Shown: positions 44,493-57,235, numbered from the stretch's first letter. The stretch: DNA of 64,000 bases from Acorus gramineus (GCA_030737835.1 JAUJYN010000012.1:960688-1024687); one strand, 5' to 3'. Notes: generated by a model from the letters alone, not told the origin. Numbers and translations are program-made.

Positions 44493-47400
44493 TCAATCTG
44501 GAATCCCTATATCGTCAGCTTTAGATTTTTTCCTCTTCTTTCCAATTTGGGGATCTTTCGCTTTCATTTCTTGAGAAAAGGACCTCAAGGAAGCAGCCAG
44601 ATCTTCGTTCCTATGTGCTGAAACCAAATAGAAAAAAAAGTATGTTTAAGTTGGATTGTCTACATAAAGCTATCCTTCAAAACCATCGAGAAAATGACAA
44701 AACCCTCATGAATCACTAGTTCACTATGACTACTTTTCTTTGGATCAGTTGTGGCTCTGATATCATCAGGATTAATGATTTGCATGCAGAGTGATGCTAA
44801 AACCATCTGTTGAATTTAATAAGATGGTAATTGGATACACATGTATCATCAATAAATTGCATGCGAAGTAATGCTAAATCTTTTTTTTTCTTCTTCTTCC
44901 TAGTTTTCATGTCTTACATCATATTTCCATCATCAGCCACAACTCTACAAGCAATACATCACACATTTCTTGTCCATCAATTTTTGGTTAACTATAACAA
45001 GCACCATCAACTATTAAAAATTTTCTCACTTACACTGCTGACCCATCAACTAATGGTCAGACATAACAACCACTTGATGAATGGGTACATATGGTACATA
45101 GATACAGAGGTCAAATCACTATTTTTTAAAATATGGATTTCTATAGAAAGATAAAATTATCATTAAAGGCTGGACAGAAAAACTTTACCTGAGAGAATGA
45201 CATCTTCCATGTTCACAGACTTCCGATTGGCATGCCGGGCAAATAGTTCTAAGTCCTTGGCCAACTGCTCTATATTTCATTAAGTCCATTAACCAGTATA
45301 GTAGCAGGAAGATGCACTTTAAAGTTGAAATGATATACACAACTAAAAAATAGTGAAAAAAACTCTATTGTGGAAGAAAATCAAACAATAAAACAGGAAG
45401 ATTGAGAAAATAATATGGGTTTATTGTTTGTTATCTGCATTGGATATCTAAATAGTTATACACAGTAGATAATTTGTAATGTAGTGGATAATATGATCAA
45501 CGGGTTGAAATTAAATTTGATTTACTAAAAGAAAACATGTGAATGGAATAAAAGAATATCATCTCTTCCGAGAAAATATTTCATTTCCTGGTTCTTTGTT
45601 CTCTCCTGCCCTTTAATCTTTTCTTCTTCCATTCAGACTAGCAGGGCAATGTGTATACCTGCTTCTCACTTACTTCAATATTGACAGAATTTCTGGAGTA
45701 TCTTAAATTTAAATTCTTAGGATGACACTATAATTAGTCTCTCCAAGGTAACTCCTAAATTCCATTTCTTTCTATGTTTTTGGTGAATTCTCAAAATAAC
45801 ACAGAATCATAAATAAATATTGATCAGTCCACCTCAAGTCGAGGTATTAGATTCTATCATCCGTGGCTAACCAAAATGATTACATGTTCTAAAACCAAAT
45901 GCTTTGGAGGAAATTCAACCCATGGACTGTATCTCTAACAGAGGGTTTGAGGCATATGTAACAATATTGCTGCTTTGACTGACCTGAGAATCTGATGCAC
46001 AGATGTGTAGACAGTTAAGCTAATTAAGATTTGTTATGGCAACCACTCAAAGAGCAACAAACAGCATGGTTCATATCTAATCACTCATTTAGTACAACTT
46101 GAGTTATCCTCATCAGCTAAATGAAGAGTTGTGATGTGCCAAACTCCACCTGTATATACCCATGAAAATTTATACCATGTATGAAACTCTGGGTGTATGA
46201 CTTTATTACTTTCAAAGCATTTAGGACTAGGCATGGATATATATTATACCAATATCCATTGGATGCCATTGTACATGATTTGGTCCTACTTATGGATTCA
46301 ATAGCTCGGCGTGGATTTCACTGGCTGAAGTTGTTTGACTCAAAAGGTTGCCCCTCTACGTGACTTAACTACCTTCGGACCGTTCACACTTCAACTCTTC
46401 GCTATCTATTTCCAGCTGACCTATGGTATTCTCCCACCATTCACGGATTCCCATATGTTCAATCATGGAAAAACATTTACATCCACATATTTAAAGATCA
46501 CTAAACCAACGAGTTTCTCAGATTCTGATCAGCCAGTTCACCACCCAATCAACTTCAGCCACACTTGAGTACTTGACATATTAACTATAAATATAACACT
46601 ACCTCATTATGCCACACCTATAATCTTCTCAACCAGTCCCTTATCTAATTCAATTTTCTATTACTGTTCTGTCTTTACGACTCTACCACCTAAGCTTCCT
46701 CTGATGCACTCATTCCTAACAAAAATCCGCTAAATAAAAGCCTGAACTGCAAAGTACGCTCGCAGATATACTAACTTCCTATAATAAACTTAAGTTTAAT
46801 AAGAAAATGTTGTTATCTTCATTCATCCAAAGAGAATGAATTCAATATCACAATCAACCCACCAATCCTTCACTACTCATTTCCAAACACAACCCCACCC
46901 ACTCTCTTATGAGTTTGCATAATGGGTTTCTCCTACCATGAACATATTATATGGTATTCAATGATTCTTATCAACCAAATCCACAAACCCAATCCAACAA
47001 TCCCCTCATTTGTAACTGTTAAAGAGTCATTATTAGAATAATATTATGTCTTTATTATCATTATTATTATATTATTAGTTTCCTAGTTTTCCTATATTCC
47101 TTTTCTGGTATTTTAGGGTTTCCTCTATGTATCTATAAATAGAGCATTTGACTCCTCTAATACAATAACAAGAATTCCTTTTCCTTTATTCTAACATGGT
47201 ATCAGAGCCTCCACCTCCACCTCAAAAATCCTAGATCCACAAAAGCTTCTCTTTCTCTTCCCTGCTTCGATTGAAGACTCTTCAATCGAAGCAAGGGAGG
47301 AATTTTGCTCACGAGATCTAAAAGCTCCACCTTACACTATCACGCACATTCCCACGCCTTCGCGCTTCTCTGCATATCGTCGCGCCCTGCCGTGCCCTGC

Positions 47401-49879
47401 CGACGTGCCCTGCCAACGTGCCCTGCCAGCCCTTCAGATGTGCCGTGCTCGCCCTGCCGTTGCGCCAAACGTGCCCTGCTGTGGCGCCCTGCCAGCCCTG
47501 TCGACGTGCCCTGCCAGCCCTGCCGTCGTGCCTTGCTGACAGACCTGCCAGCCCTGCCGTTGCGCCCTGCTGTGCCCTACTGGCTCGCCCTGCCATCCCT
47601 GTCGACAGTCCCTGGCTCGCCCTGCCAGCAGCCCTGCCGTCCAGCCCTACCAACCCTGCCGTCCAGCCCTACCAACCCTGCCATCGCGCCCTGCCGTGCC
47701 CTGCCGTCGTGCCCTGCGTGCCCTGCCAGCCCTGCCGTCGTGCCTTGTCGACGGACCTGCCGTTGCGCCCTGCCGTGCCCTGCTAGCCCTGCCGACAAGC
47801 CCTGCCTCGCCCTTCCAGCAGCCTTGCCGATGTGCCCTGCCAGCCCTCGCGCATCGCTGCCTGCCAGCCCTGCCAGGGCGTACCAGCGCTCCCGGATCTC
47901 CAGGGATCTGCACTGCCAGCGCTCCCAGATCTCGCTGGATTTGCCATGCCAGCGCGTGCCAGCGCTCCCGGATCTCTCGGGATCTGCCCTACCAGCGCGT
48001 GCCAGCGCTCCCGGATATCCCGGGATCTGCCCTGCCAGCGCATGCCAGCGCTCCCGGATCTCCCGGGATCTGTTCTGCCAGTGCGTGCTAGCGCCTGCCA
48101 GCAAGTGCCAGGCCGTGCAAGCGCCTGCCAGCGCTCCCGGGATAGTGCCCCGGATCTCCTGGGATCTTGCCCCGGATCTCCCGGGATCCTGTCCGGGACG
48201 CCTCCCCAGCGCGACCCAGCGTGCCCCATGTGCGTCCCGGAGCCACCCAGCGCACGCCACCACCCGCCAGCGTGCACCACCAGCGGCTGCCGCTCTCCTC
48301 TGCCGGCACCAATGTCCGCCGCCCTCCGGTGCCGCTGGCCACCGACTCCGGTCGCCGCCTCCCGGCGATCCTCCGGCCGCCCTCCGCCACCTCCGGCAAT
48401 CTTTCGGCCGCCCTTCGGCAATTCTCCGGCTGCCTGTCGCCACCACCAGCTGCCCTCTGCCACCTCCGACAGCCCTCGGCCGCCTCCGGCCTCTCTCCGG
48501 TGGCCCTTTGCCACCCTCGGTGATCCTCTGGCTACTCTCGACCATCTCCAGCCACCCTTCGGCGCTCTCCGCTGCACTCAGCCGCTCTCCACAGACCTCC
48601 AATGCATCCGGCCGCCCTCCTATGGCTCTGGCGGCCACCTCGGGATTTCAGAACACTAAATTGGATTTTATTTCCTATCTAAAGGTCCGATTAAGGTGTT
48701 CCAGGGGTCCGTTTCGCTCGATTTTTCATTCTCTATGCATCTGTGTGATTCTTTTCTTCATCCGAGATCTCTACGATCCTCCTCGCAGATTTGCACACCT
48801 CCGCGCATCTCCTTGCGGCATCGACCGCTCTCGCGCTCTTCGTGCAATCTCGCGACTCCTCTTGCTGCCTCTGCACATGTCTTCTTCTATGTGCGCTCTT
48901 TCTCTTTTCGCAGCATTGCGGCCGCCGCACACGTCTTCCTTTATGTGCGCCGTCCACGTTCCTGTCCTTGCCCCTCCCGCACCGTGCAGCACCCATGCCG
49001 CACCTCTGTAGCGCCCCTACCGTGCCTCTATTGCACCCCTGTCGCGCCCGCACGTGCCCCTGCTCCTTCTGCACGTGCCTCTACCGCGCCATGTGGCACC
49101 TCTGCAGCGTCGTGCCGTGCCTCACCCCACCGCTCGTCGCTGTCGCCAGCCTTCGCCACCTTCTCATTTTTGTGCAAACTCTAAGGGTTCTACCTTTCAG
49201 AGTTTGAGAGGGGGTGTTAAAGAGTCATTATTAGAATAATATTATGTCTTTATTATCATTATTATTATATTATTAGTTTCCTAGTTTTCCTATATTCCTT
49301 TTCTGGTATTTTAGGGTTTCCTCTATGTATCTATAAATAGAGCCTTTGGCTCCTCTAATACAATAACAAGAATTCCTTTTTCCTTTATTCTAACAGTAAC
49401 ATTTGTAACCCCAATCAAAACGATTCTCAAATCCTCCCCCAAAAAGAGTCCATTCTCAATTGAAATTCTTCTAAAAAACACAGTTTTAAAACATACCCAG
49501 ATGGAAAAAAAGCTTGGCAATCCATAAAAGCTACAGAAACACTGACATTCTATCGTTTTAAGCACAAATAAATCCAAAAGCCACTCAAAGATGAGATTTT
49601 TATCAAAATTTTACCAGAGAATTTGAAAGCCAAGTCTGCAATGCAAGAAACGACGGCTTCGGAGGCCTCCATGTCGTGCTTCTTAGCTGGGTCTCATTCA
49701 AGATTTTATTTTTTATTATATTTGTTTTTAAAAAAATTAGCATTTCAAAAACCAAAAAAAAAAATTTGAAGACCTTCGTTTTGGATGATTGAGATGGCGG
49801 AGAGCCTGAACCGGTCCTTCAGAAGCTCGGCCTTCTCGATATCGTCCTCCCTCTCTGTATCGCTCTCACCCCTCTCCAT
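44493..49879 (-). CDS. MHF1: MHF1/CENP-S-like histone-fold protein, four exons
   Basis: The product is predicted to be a 127-residue nuclear histone-fold protein that pairs with MHF2/CENP-X. The MHF dimer stimulates FANCM at stalled forks and, in plants, limits meiotic crossovers; in the CENP-T-W-S-X complex it contacts centromeric DNA. Coding exons: 49774-49879, 49615-49686, 45189-45269 and 44493-44617, all with GT-AG introns and consistent phase. An in-frame stop upstream of the ATG at 49879 fixes the start. Residues 16-40 contain LLKDRFRLSAISII; 41-59 EAVVSCIADLAFKF; 60-76 EQLAKDLELFARHANRK; 77-90 SVNMEDVILSAHRN. These match the helices of the CENP-S fold. A basic tail (GKKRKKSK) ends the protein. 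Intron 2 is 4345 bp and holds an LTR element. The identification rests on recalled family motifs; no search was run. Confidence 0.88.
47017..49395 (+). mobile_element. Small young LTR retrotransposon with GC-rich interior
   Basis: Two LTRs of 180 and 181 bp (47017-47196 and 49215-49395), each TGTTA...TAACA, differ at three positions. An exact 5-bp TSD GTAAC flanks them (47012-47016 and 49396-49400). TGGTATCAGAGCC (47197-47209) is the initiator-tRNA-Met primer site typical of plant Copia, and a G-rich polypurine tract (GAGAGGGGG) precedes the right LTR. The interior is C/G-rich low-complexity sequence and encodes no Gag or Pol that I can recognise. It is non-autonomous yet structurally intact. 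At common plant rates the LTR difference suggests an age under about one million years. Confidence 0.9.
47390..48200. repeat. GC-rich tandem repeats inside the small LTR element
   Basis: 47390-47870 repeats the word CCCTGCC(A/G)(G/T)CC in irregular units. 47870-48110 repeats units of about 45-50 bp containing AGCGCTCCCGGATCTC followed by GGGATCTGCC, with many CCCGGG palindromes. Because the repeats rarely contain stop codons, long frames stay open in five of six readings. One of these spans 47305-49011 but has no domain and is best seen as a by-product. Confidence 0.8.
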
Positions 49880-50110
49880 TGATCGTCGATCGATTTATTG
49901 TGTTCGTTTCATATGGACTTTCATGTTCTTGAGAAACAGAGTGTGGACTATAAGAAGCAGGGGTGACATAAGACGGCCCAGTGGGCTCGAGTTTGGAGTT
50001 TGGGCTGGACTTTCAGGCCGGGCTTTTGTTTGGGCCTTTCTGGTGCAGATTTTCGGGTTGGCCCGCACCGAATATTACAATGAAATGTCCAGCCCAGTCT
50101 ATATTCTCCG
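49880..50110 (-). promoter_or_regulatory. Promoter of the MHF1/CENP-S-like gene with site II cluster
   Basis: Five TGGGCY motifs (either strand) lie at 49975-49980, 49982-49987, 50001-50006, 50031-50036 and 50091-50096, just upstream of the ATG. Site II elements bind TCP factors and are enriched in promoters of plant genes for replication and ribosome biogenesis. No strong TATA box is seen. Confidence 0.6.
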
Positions 50111-50765
50111 ATCGTTTTAATTTTTTATAAAAAATAAAATATATAATTAGATATATCAATGTATATATTTTTTTATTTTAAAAAAAATTAGAAAAATAAT
50201 CAAATATATACTGCACTGGTGGAGTATATATTATGCTAGAGTAATTTATACTTCACTGTATATGTTTGTTTGACATATCACTTTTGAATTACAAATGGAG
50301 ATACACATAGGATTAAGTATAAAAATATTTAAAATAAAAAAGAAATATATTGACGGAATGATGGATGAACGCTGTTACACATAGTCTACGAGGACTGTCA
50401 TGCATATAGTTCATCGAGGTATATACTTTGTTAACAATTTTTTTATGTTTTTCATCTAATAAGTCTATACAACACATCATGAAAAAATATATAATTTTGT
50501 AAAAATATATATATATTATTATATGATGTTTACTATTTTGAAAGATAAAAAACTATGTGAACATTATTCATGTTGGATATAAAAGTATAAAACCCATGTT
50601 TAATTAGATGGAAAATGTTAAACTCATATCTTTTTTATAGTCCAAAACGCATATCATATATGTTTTTATTTTTAAAAAATAGTAAACACCATCTAACAAT
50701 TTATATACTTTGATGAAAAGTGTATGTCATTCAGTTTTCGAGTTGAATGAACCCATTTTCAGTAA
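50111..50765. repeat. A/T-rich DNA with GTTGTTACA-type MITE remnants
   Basis: 'gaacgctgttacacatagtc' near 50369 and 'actttgatgaaaagtgtatg' near 50707 link this to the repeats at 24.3 and 34.1 kb. Boundaries unclear. Confidence 0.35.
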
Positions 50766-51785
50766 CAATAATGATTCACAAGCCCCATTATATAGGCCTC
50801 ATGTAAGCCCCATGAGGTGACATAAGTTGTATTACCGATAATACCTTCCTAAGCTATCTGCCACTTCAAAAAGTTATTCCGGCCGGCCTACTCATCTCTA
50901 GCGACCGGCATCACTACCCTTGGATTCCTCTCGCTGCCCTCTATTATATGAGAGGTGGTTAGGCTATCTTTTGAGCCCTCATCTGACCCCCACATCCTCC
51001 TACCTCCACCTACACTTTTTTTTTTAAATTCAGATACATTTGAAATGTATTTGATAAACCAGTTACATTATGTTTATGTGAGTTTTTTTGCACATGTGTT
51101 TTTTTTTTATGTAATGTTATTTAACGAATGACTATTTTGTTATGTTAATTATATAATGCTAAGTTATATTTTTGCTCCATTTATGTGATTGTTGATCATT
51201 TTTTTTTTTTTTTTATGTCTTTTCCCTAATAATCTAATTATATTTTCTGAAAAAGTAAGATGCATTTTCTAAAAAATCAAGATACATTTGAATTTATACT
51301 ATACAATAATCTAAGATTGTTGTTTTACCTCCCAGAAGTGAGCCATGTTTCACCTTTTTTTTTTGTTTAAGTGAATGATTAATTTGTTATGTTAGCTACA
51401 TAAGTTTCAGATGCATGTTTAAATTTTGAAAACTCATTTACATTGGAAATTCGGTTGTAATTAAATTTAGATACATCGTTCCAAATCCAATAACATTCTA
51501 TGAAATTCATATCCCGATATATTTTGAAAACTCAATTACATTAAAAATTTAGTCATAATTAAAATTCAGATACATTGTTCCAGATCCAGTTACATTCAAT
51601 GAAATCTAAATATATGTTTAATTAACCGCATGCATGACATTGTAGAATGAATTCATTTTTCATGTTTTCTATGTATACTTCTTCCTTTCTTTCTCTCATT
51701 TCAATTGGTGGAATCACTTACACATTTTGTTATTTAGACACATTCATTTTGTTCCTATATGATTTTCAGGTAAAAAAATATATTT

Positions 51786-54700
51786 TGTTGTGAATATGGT
51801 GGATAACCACCACTTCTCTAACCTATAACCTCCCCCACTCTTCAACTCCATAACCTCCCCCACTCTTCTATTCCATTAACACTCCCATTAGTGCCCCACT
51901 ATCTCCCCCTCACCTCTATAGACTTGTAACTCTCCACCTTTGGGATTCCTCTATGCACCCTATAAATAGAGGGGTTCTCTCTTGTATTCAAACAACAAAT
52001 AGTGAATAACAATCTCTCTCTACTTCTCTTCTCTATATACTTGTGTGCTTTGTTTATATACTCTTATATATCATATTCTATTTAGTTTACAACACGTTAT
52101 CAGCACGAGAAGCTCTTTGTTAAAGAGAAAGGTTTGTATCGATGGGTTCTTAATGATCTATATCAAAAAATATACTCTCCTTTGATGTTATGTATTTTTA
52201 TGTAAATCATCTACTACATACATATGATTAATTTTTTTTTTTCAATATGCATGGAACCGTATGAAAATTATCAAAATTTTTCATACATATGTTATGATAT
52301 GATTAATTTATGAAAACTAGTATGCGGCATCTATCATTTGATTATTTATTTTTCATGTAACTGTTTCATGTTTGTCATCTTTTATTAAAATTTAAATATT
52401 ATACATCTATGTGTAGAACCAGAAGTTCTCACAAATATCAATTAATTTGATATTTATATTTGATTTGAAATTCATTTTAATGTTACAATGTCATGTGTCC
52501 CTATAGGATCATACAAAAATTGTAATTACATGGATCCCTGAAGGATCATGTAGAAGTTATGAATAATGTGTTCCAATTAAGACCATGCAAATTTTATTCT
52601 ATCCCTGAAGGACTACAAAAAATTATTACATGGATCCTTGAAGAATCATGTAAAAGATATGATTAAAAATGTCCCTGAAGGACTATGATTATATTGTAAG
52701 AATCATACAAATTTTATTTTATTTTATCCCTGAAGGACTGTACAAAAATTATGATTATATGAGAGATAGTCCGCATGCAGTACGAATATGATGAACCAAA
52801 GACCTTATCCACACGCATTCCCGGCTTGCTTCGTGGAGTGCAAGAATCTCAGAGTGGTTAGAAGACGTGGCGACCAAAGTCTGTTTCGTAGATCGCCAAG
52901 AGATTGCTGTGCCACCGCAAGTGAATACATAGCCTGTTTGTGAGCGAGCCTTGTGAGGATCTGAAAGATATCCTGAATCTGCATAACCCTTTAGTTGTGC
53001 ACCATTATTGGAATCCTTTGCATAGAATAGACCCATGTCTGACGTTCCACGAAGATAACGAAAAATGTGCTTCACACCATTCCAATGCCTTCGAGTTGGT
53101 GCAGAGCTAAATCTGGCCAATAAATTAACTGAAAATGCAATGTCAGGTCTAGTGCATTGGGCCAAATATAATAAGGCACCAATTGCACTAAGATATGGTA
53201 CTTCAGGACCAAGAAGATTTTCAGTATCTTCTTTTGGACGAAAAGGATCCTTTTTGGGTCAAGTAACCTTACTACCATTGGAGTACTTAATGGATGACAT
53301 TTGTCCATATTAAAACGCTTCAGGATTTTTTCAACATATGGTTTGATGAACAAGTATCCCATTTGAACTTTGCTCAATTTGCAAGCCGAGACAATATCTT
53401 GTTTTTCCAAGATCTTTCATTTCAAACTCCTTTTTCAGATATTCGGAAGCCTTTTTGAGCTCTTCAGGAGTCCCAATTAGATTAATATCATCAACATATA
53501 CTGCAATAATGGTAAATCCGAGTTCCATTTTCTTAATAAATACACAGGGGCATATTGGATCATTGACATATCCTTCTTTTATTAAGTACTCACTAAGACG
53601 GTTATACCACATTCGTCCAGATTGCTTTAATCCATACAAGGATCGTCTTAACTTTATTGAGTACATATTTCGTGGTTTTGCTTCAGGCAATTTTAGTCCT
53701 TCAGGAACTTTCATATAAATGTCGGTATCTAATTTTCCATATAAATATGCAGTAACCACATCCATTAGCTGCATGTCAAGTCCTTCTGAGACTACAAGAC
53801 TAATTAAATACCGAAATGTGATTGTGTCCATCACAGGAGAATATGTCTCTTCAAAATCTATCCCAGGTCTCTGCAGGAAACCCTGTGCCACAAGACGAGC
53901 TTTGTATCTAACAATCTCGTTTCTTTCATTTCGTTTTCTCGCAAACACCCATTTACATCCTACTGGTTTAACACCTTCAGGGGTTAGGACTACTGGTCCA
54001 AATACTTGGTGTTTTGCAAGTGAATCCAATTCTGTTTGAATAGCAGCTTTCCATTGTGGCCAACAATTTTTTCGTCTGCATTCATCCACTGAACGTGGTT
54101 CTAAATCATTATCTGAAATGATTTCTGTAGCTACTGCAAATGAGAATATATCATCAACAAGCACTTGCTTTCGATCCCACAATATTTGTGAATTTGCATA
54201 ATTTATGGAAATTTCTTCATTTCCATGTACTTGTTCTTCATGCACGGGCGTCACTTCAGGGACGTCAGTCTCTTCAGGGACTTCTTCCTCTGTAGGAGTT
54301 ATTATTGTGGGTCTTTCAAGTGTTTCATACTCTTCTAGAGAATTATTCTTCATTGTTTTTCTCCTTCGGGGAGCTGAATCTTTTGAGCCTATAGGTCTTC
54401 CACGCTTCAGGCGTGTTTTTGTTGATTCATTAGCCGGCATATTAGCAGTTTTTCCTATTGGAACATTAATTCGAGCTGGAGTATTAGCAGCTGGAATATG
54501 TGATTTCATCACTTTTGCTGCATCATTGAATGCATCTGGCAATTGATGCGCAATTCTTTGAAGATGAGTGATTCTTTGCACTTCAGTTTCACATTGATTA
54601 GTGCGAGGATCAAGATGAGACAAAGATGGAGTTTTCCATATAAGTTCACGTCGTTCTTCTGGCGACGGATTTTCTCCCCCTAATGACGGGAATATTGTCT

Positions 54701-56780
54701 CATCAAAATGACAATCCGCAAATCGAGCGGTAAAAACATCCCCTGTCAATGGTTCAAGATATCTTATAATAGAGGGAGAATCAAAGCCTACATAAATTCC
54801 CAATCGACGTTGAGGGCCCATTTTAGTTCGTTGTGTAGGGGCAATAGGAACTTGTACAGCACAACCAAAAATTCGAAGATGTGAAATATTTGGTTGATGA
54901 CCCAGTACGAGCTGTAAAGGGGAATATTGATGATAAGCAGTTGGCCGAAGGCGAACTAATGCTGCTGCATGCAATATAGCATGACCCCAAGCTGAAACGG
55001 GTAATTTTGTCCTCAAAAGCATAGGACGTGCAATTAGCTGAAGATGCTTAATAAATGATTCAGCTAATCCATTTTGGGTGTGCACATGAGCAACAGGGTG
55101 TTCAACATCGATGCCATGCGACATACAATAGTCGTTAAAAGTTTTCGATGTGAATTCACCAGCTCCATCAAGACGTATTGACTTTATATGATAATCCGAA
55201 AAATGCGACTGTAATCGGATTATCTGAGCAAGTAGTCTTGCAAATGCAGCATTCCGAGTGGATAATAGACAAACATGCGACCATCTAGCAGATGCGTCTA
55301 TCAATACCATAAAATACTTGAATGGTCCACATGGGGGGTGGATTGGGCCACATATATCCCCTTGGATTCTTTGCAAAAATGTTGGTGACTCAACATTGAC
55401 TTTTGTAGGGGATGGTCTAACTATCAATTTTCCTTGTGAGCACGAAGTGCATTGATAGTGATTAGGTAAAAGAATCTTCTGGTTCTTTAACGAATGCCCA
55501 AATGAATTATCAATTATTCGACGCATCATTGTAGATCCTGGATGCCCGAGACGATCATGCCAAAGTGTAAAAATATCTGAATCATAGAACTTCTGGTTCA
55601 TTACAGCATATGATTCGATTGTTTTTATGGTTGTATAATACAACCCAGATGAGAAAGCATGAAGTTTCTCTAATACATGTTTTTGGCCTGAAACAATTGA
55701 AGTAATACATAAATACTCCATATTGTTTTCATTGATAGTCTCAATATGATATCCATTAAGACGGATATCCTTAAAACTTAGCAGATTTCTTCTGGATCTT
55801 GCTGAATATAATGCATCATTAATACAAAATTTTGTACCTCCTGGTAATATTATATTTGCTCTTCCGGAGCCTTCAATTAATTTCGTAGTACCAGAAATGG
55901 TATTAACATTTGCATTGATTAATGTCAATGTCGAGAAATATTGTTTATTTCGTAGGATCGTATGTGTTGTAGCGCTGTCTGCTAGACAAATGTCACCAAC
56001 CATAGCCATTCTTGTAAAAAAAGAAAATGAAATAAATAAGATAAAAATAAGAAAAATGGATTTTAGATAACAAAGAAAAATTATAATTATAAAAATTATA
56101 AAAGTCTGATCGTACATCAGGTACGTGACCATATTTTTAAAGCACCAAATACATAACAATCATTTTCCTTGTGTTAGGGGTTTGTTCTGCAACCCTTTTC
56201 CCTTCAATTATGCTTTTGTTTAATAGCAAATCACTTCTAGTGATTTGAGATATTTTACAAACTTTATGATTGTTGTGCTTTCTCAACTATATAAATCATG
56301 ATCTCATCATTCATGACCACAACTTCCATGGCGAACATAAAATAAAATGCATTTACTTCGGGTAATGATGCTATGCCATTAGCCGGCATATTAACAATTT
56401 TTCCCATTGGGTTTTCTAAGCAAGGTTTTAATGAGGCAATTTTCTTAGCGTGGTGGTCATCCAAGGGGGAGTGTTGTGAATATGGTGGATAACCACCACT
56501 TCTCTAACCTATAACCTCCCCCACTCTTCAACTCCATAACCTCCCCCACTCTTCTATTCCATTAACACTCCCATTAGTGCCCCACTATCTCCCCCTCACC
56601 TCTATAGACTTGTAACTCTCCACCTTTGGGATTCCTCTATGCACCATATAAATAGAGGGGTTCTCTCTTGTATTCAACCAACAAATAGTGAATAACAATC
56701 TCTCTCTACTTCTCTTCTCTATATACTTGTGTGCTTTGTTTATATACTCTTATATATCATATTCTATTTAGTTTACAACA
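51786..56780. mobile_element. Young Ty1/copia retrotransposon, broken, nested in element D
   Basis: Two 309-bp LTRs (51786-52094 and 56472-56780), TGTTGTGAA...TTTACAACA, differ at only two positions, so the insertion is young (well under one million years at usual rates). Near-matching 5-mers TATTT and TCTTT flank it. TATAAATA (51961-51968) in each LTR, a TTATCAGCACGAG leader after the left LTR and a purine tract (AAGGGGGAGTG) before the right LTR set the plus orientation for the frame of the element. The coding body (52755-56159) reads on the minus strand. It is broken by at least a few changes, and most of gag is not seen. Confidence 0.88.
52755..56159 (-). mobile_element. Copia pol body (protease, integrase, RT, RNase H remnants)
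   Basis: Domain order on the minus strand: protease-like LADSATTHTIL; GAG-pre-integrase LWHDRLGHPG; integrase with CTSCSQGK zinc-finger part, GDICGPI and DGAGEF; RT with KARLVAQGF, SLYGLKQSGRMWY and YVDD; RNase H-like SWRSTKQTLVATSS. This is the Ty1/copia order. The body is a fossil and opposite in orientation to the LTR pair. Confidence 0.9.
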
Positions 56781-57235
56781 TCTTTCTCTTTAAAATCGAT
56801 GCTTGCAGCAATGACAAACACATTGAGATTAAAAACTCAGATTCTTTTCTCGTTTTTGATTAAATGTGTAAATTTTCTTCACATAGCCTACTGTTGACAT
56901 TGACGAGTGTCGTTGAGCCGCCGTCCCCAAGATCTGTGTCAAGGAGCTTTTGAGAAAAAAAAACGCTAAAGATCAGCCAACCTGATTGATTAAAAAGAAA
57001 TAAAAATCATCCACCACACGATTAATCATCCATGCGTGTGATTGATTAAATAAATAAATAAATCACGTTCGTTGTGTGCCCATCATCCACCGCTGTCAGC
57101 CGTTCAACCTCGTTCTTGATACAGATTAGATAAGAAGGGTATTTAAATATTTTGTCTTTTCAAGACATGACATCTAATAGGGCTTATAAATAAAGCTTAA
57201 AACTTGAGATCCATGTAGTAGGACTTTTTCAATAA

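Larger units (their letters stand above)
45270..49614 (-). other. Intron 2 of the MHF1/CENP-S-like gene
   Basis: Donor GTAAAA after 49615 and acceptor ATATAG before 45269. Besides the LTR element at 47017-49395 (2.4 kb plus TSD), the remaining 2 kb is A/T-rich with no other element recognised. Without the insertion the intron would be about 1.96 kb. Confidence 0.8.
50766..57226. mobile_element. MULE-like element D, hosting a nested Copia element
   Basis: Left end CAATAATGATTCACAAGCCCC; right end in reverse complement AAGTCCTACTACATGG, matching the left end of element B (GAGTCCTAATACACAGG). The 9-bp TSD TTTCAGTAA (50757-50765) and TTTCAATAA (57227-57235) differ at one base. The interior has the family's TTACAT repeats (51050-51600). 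A small GC-richer core (50870-51000) and 56880-57110 may be captured sequence, not identified. The Copia element occupies 51786-56780. Confidence 0.7.

Noticed and set aside
47305-49011. A 568-codon open frame rich in proline, alanine, serine and cysteine
   Set aside because: It lies in low-complexity GC-rich tandem repeats where other frames on both strands are also open for hundreds of codons, and no domain is visible. It is a by-product of base composition inside an LTR element.
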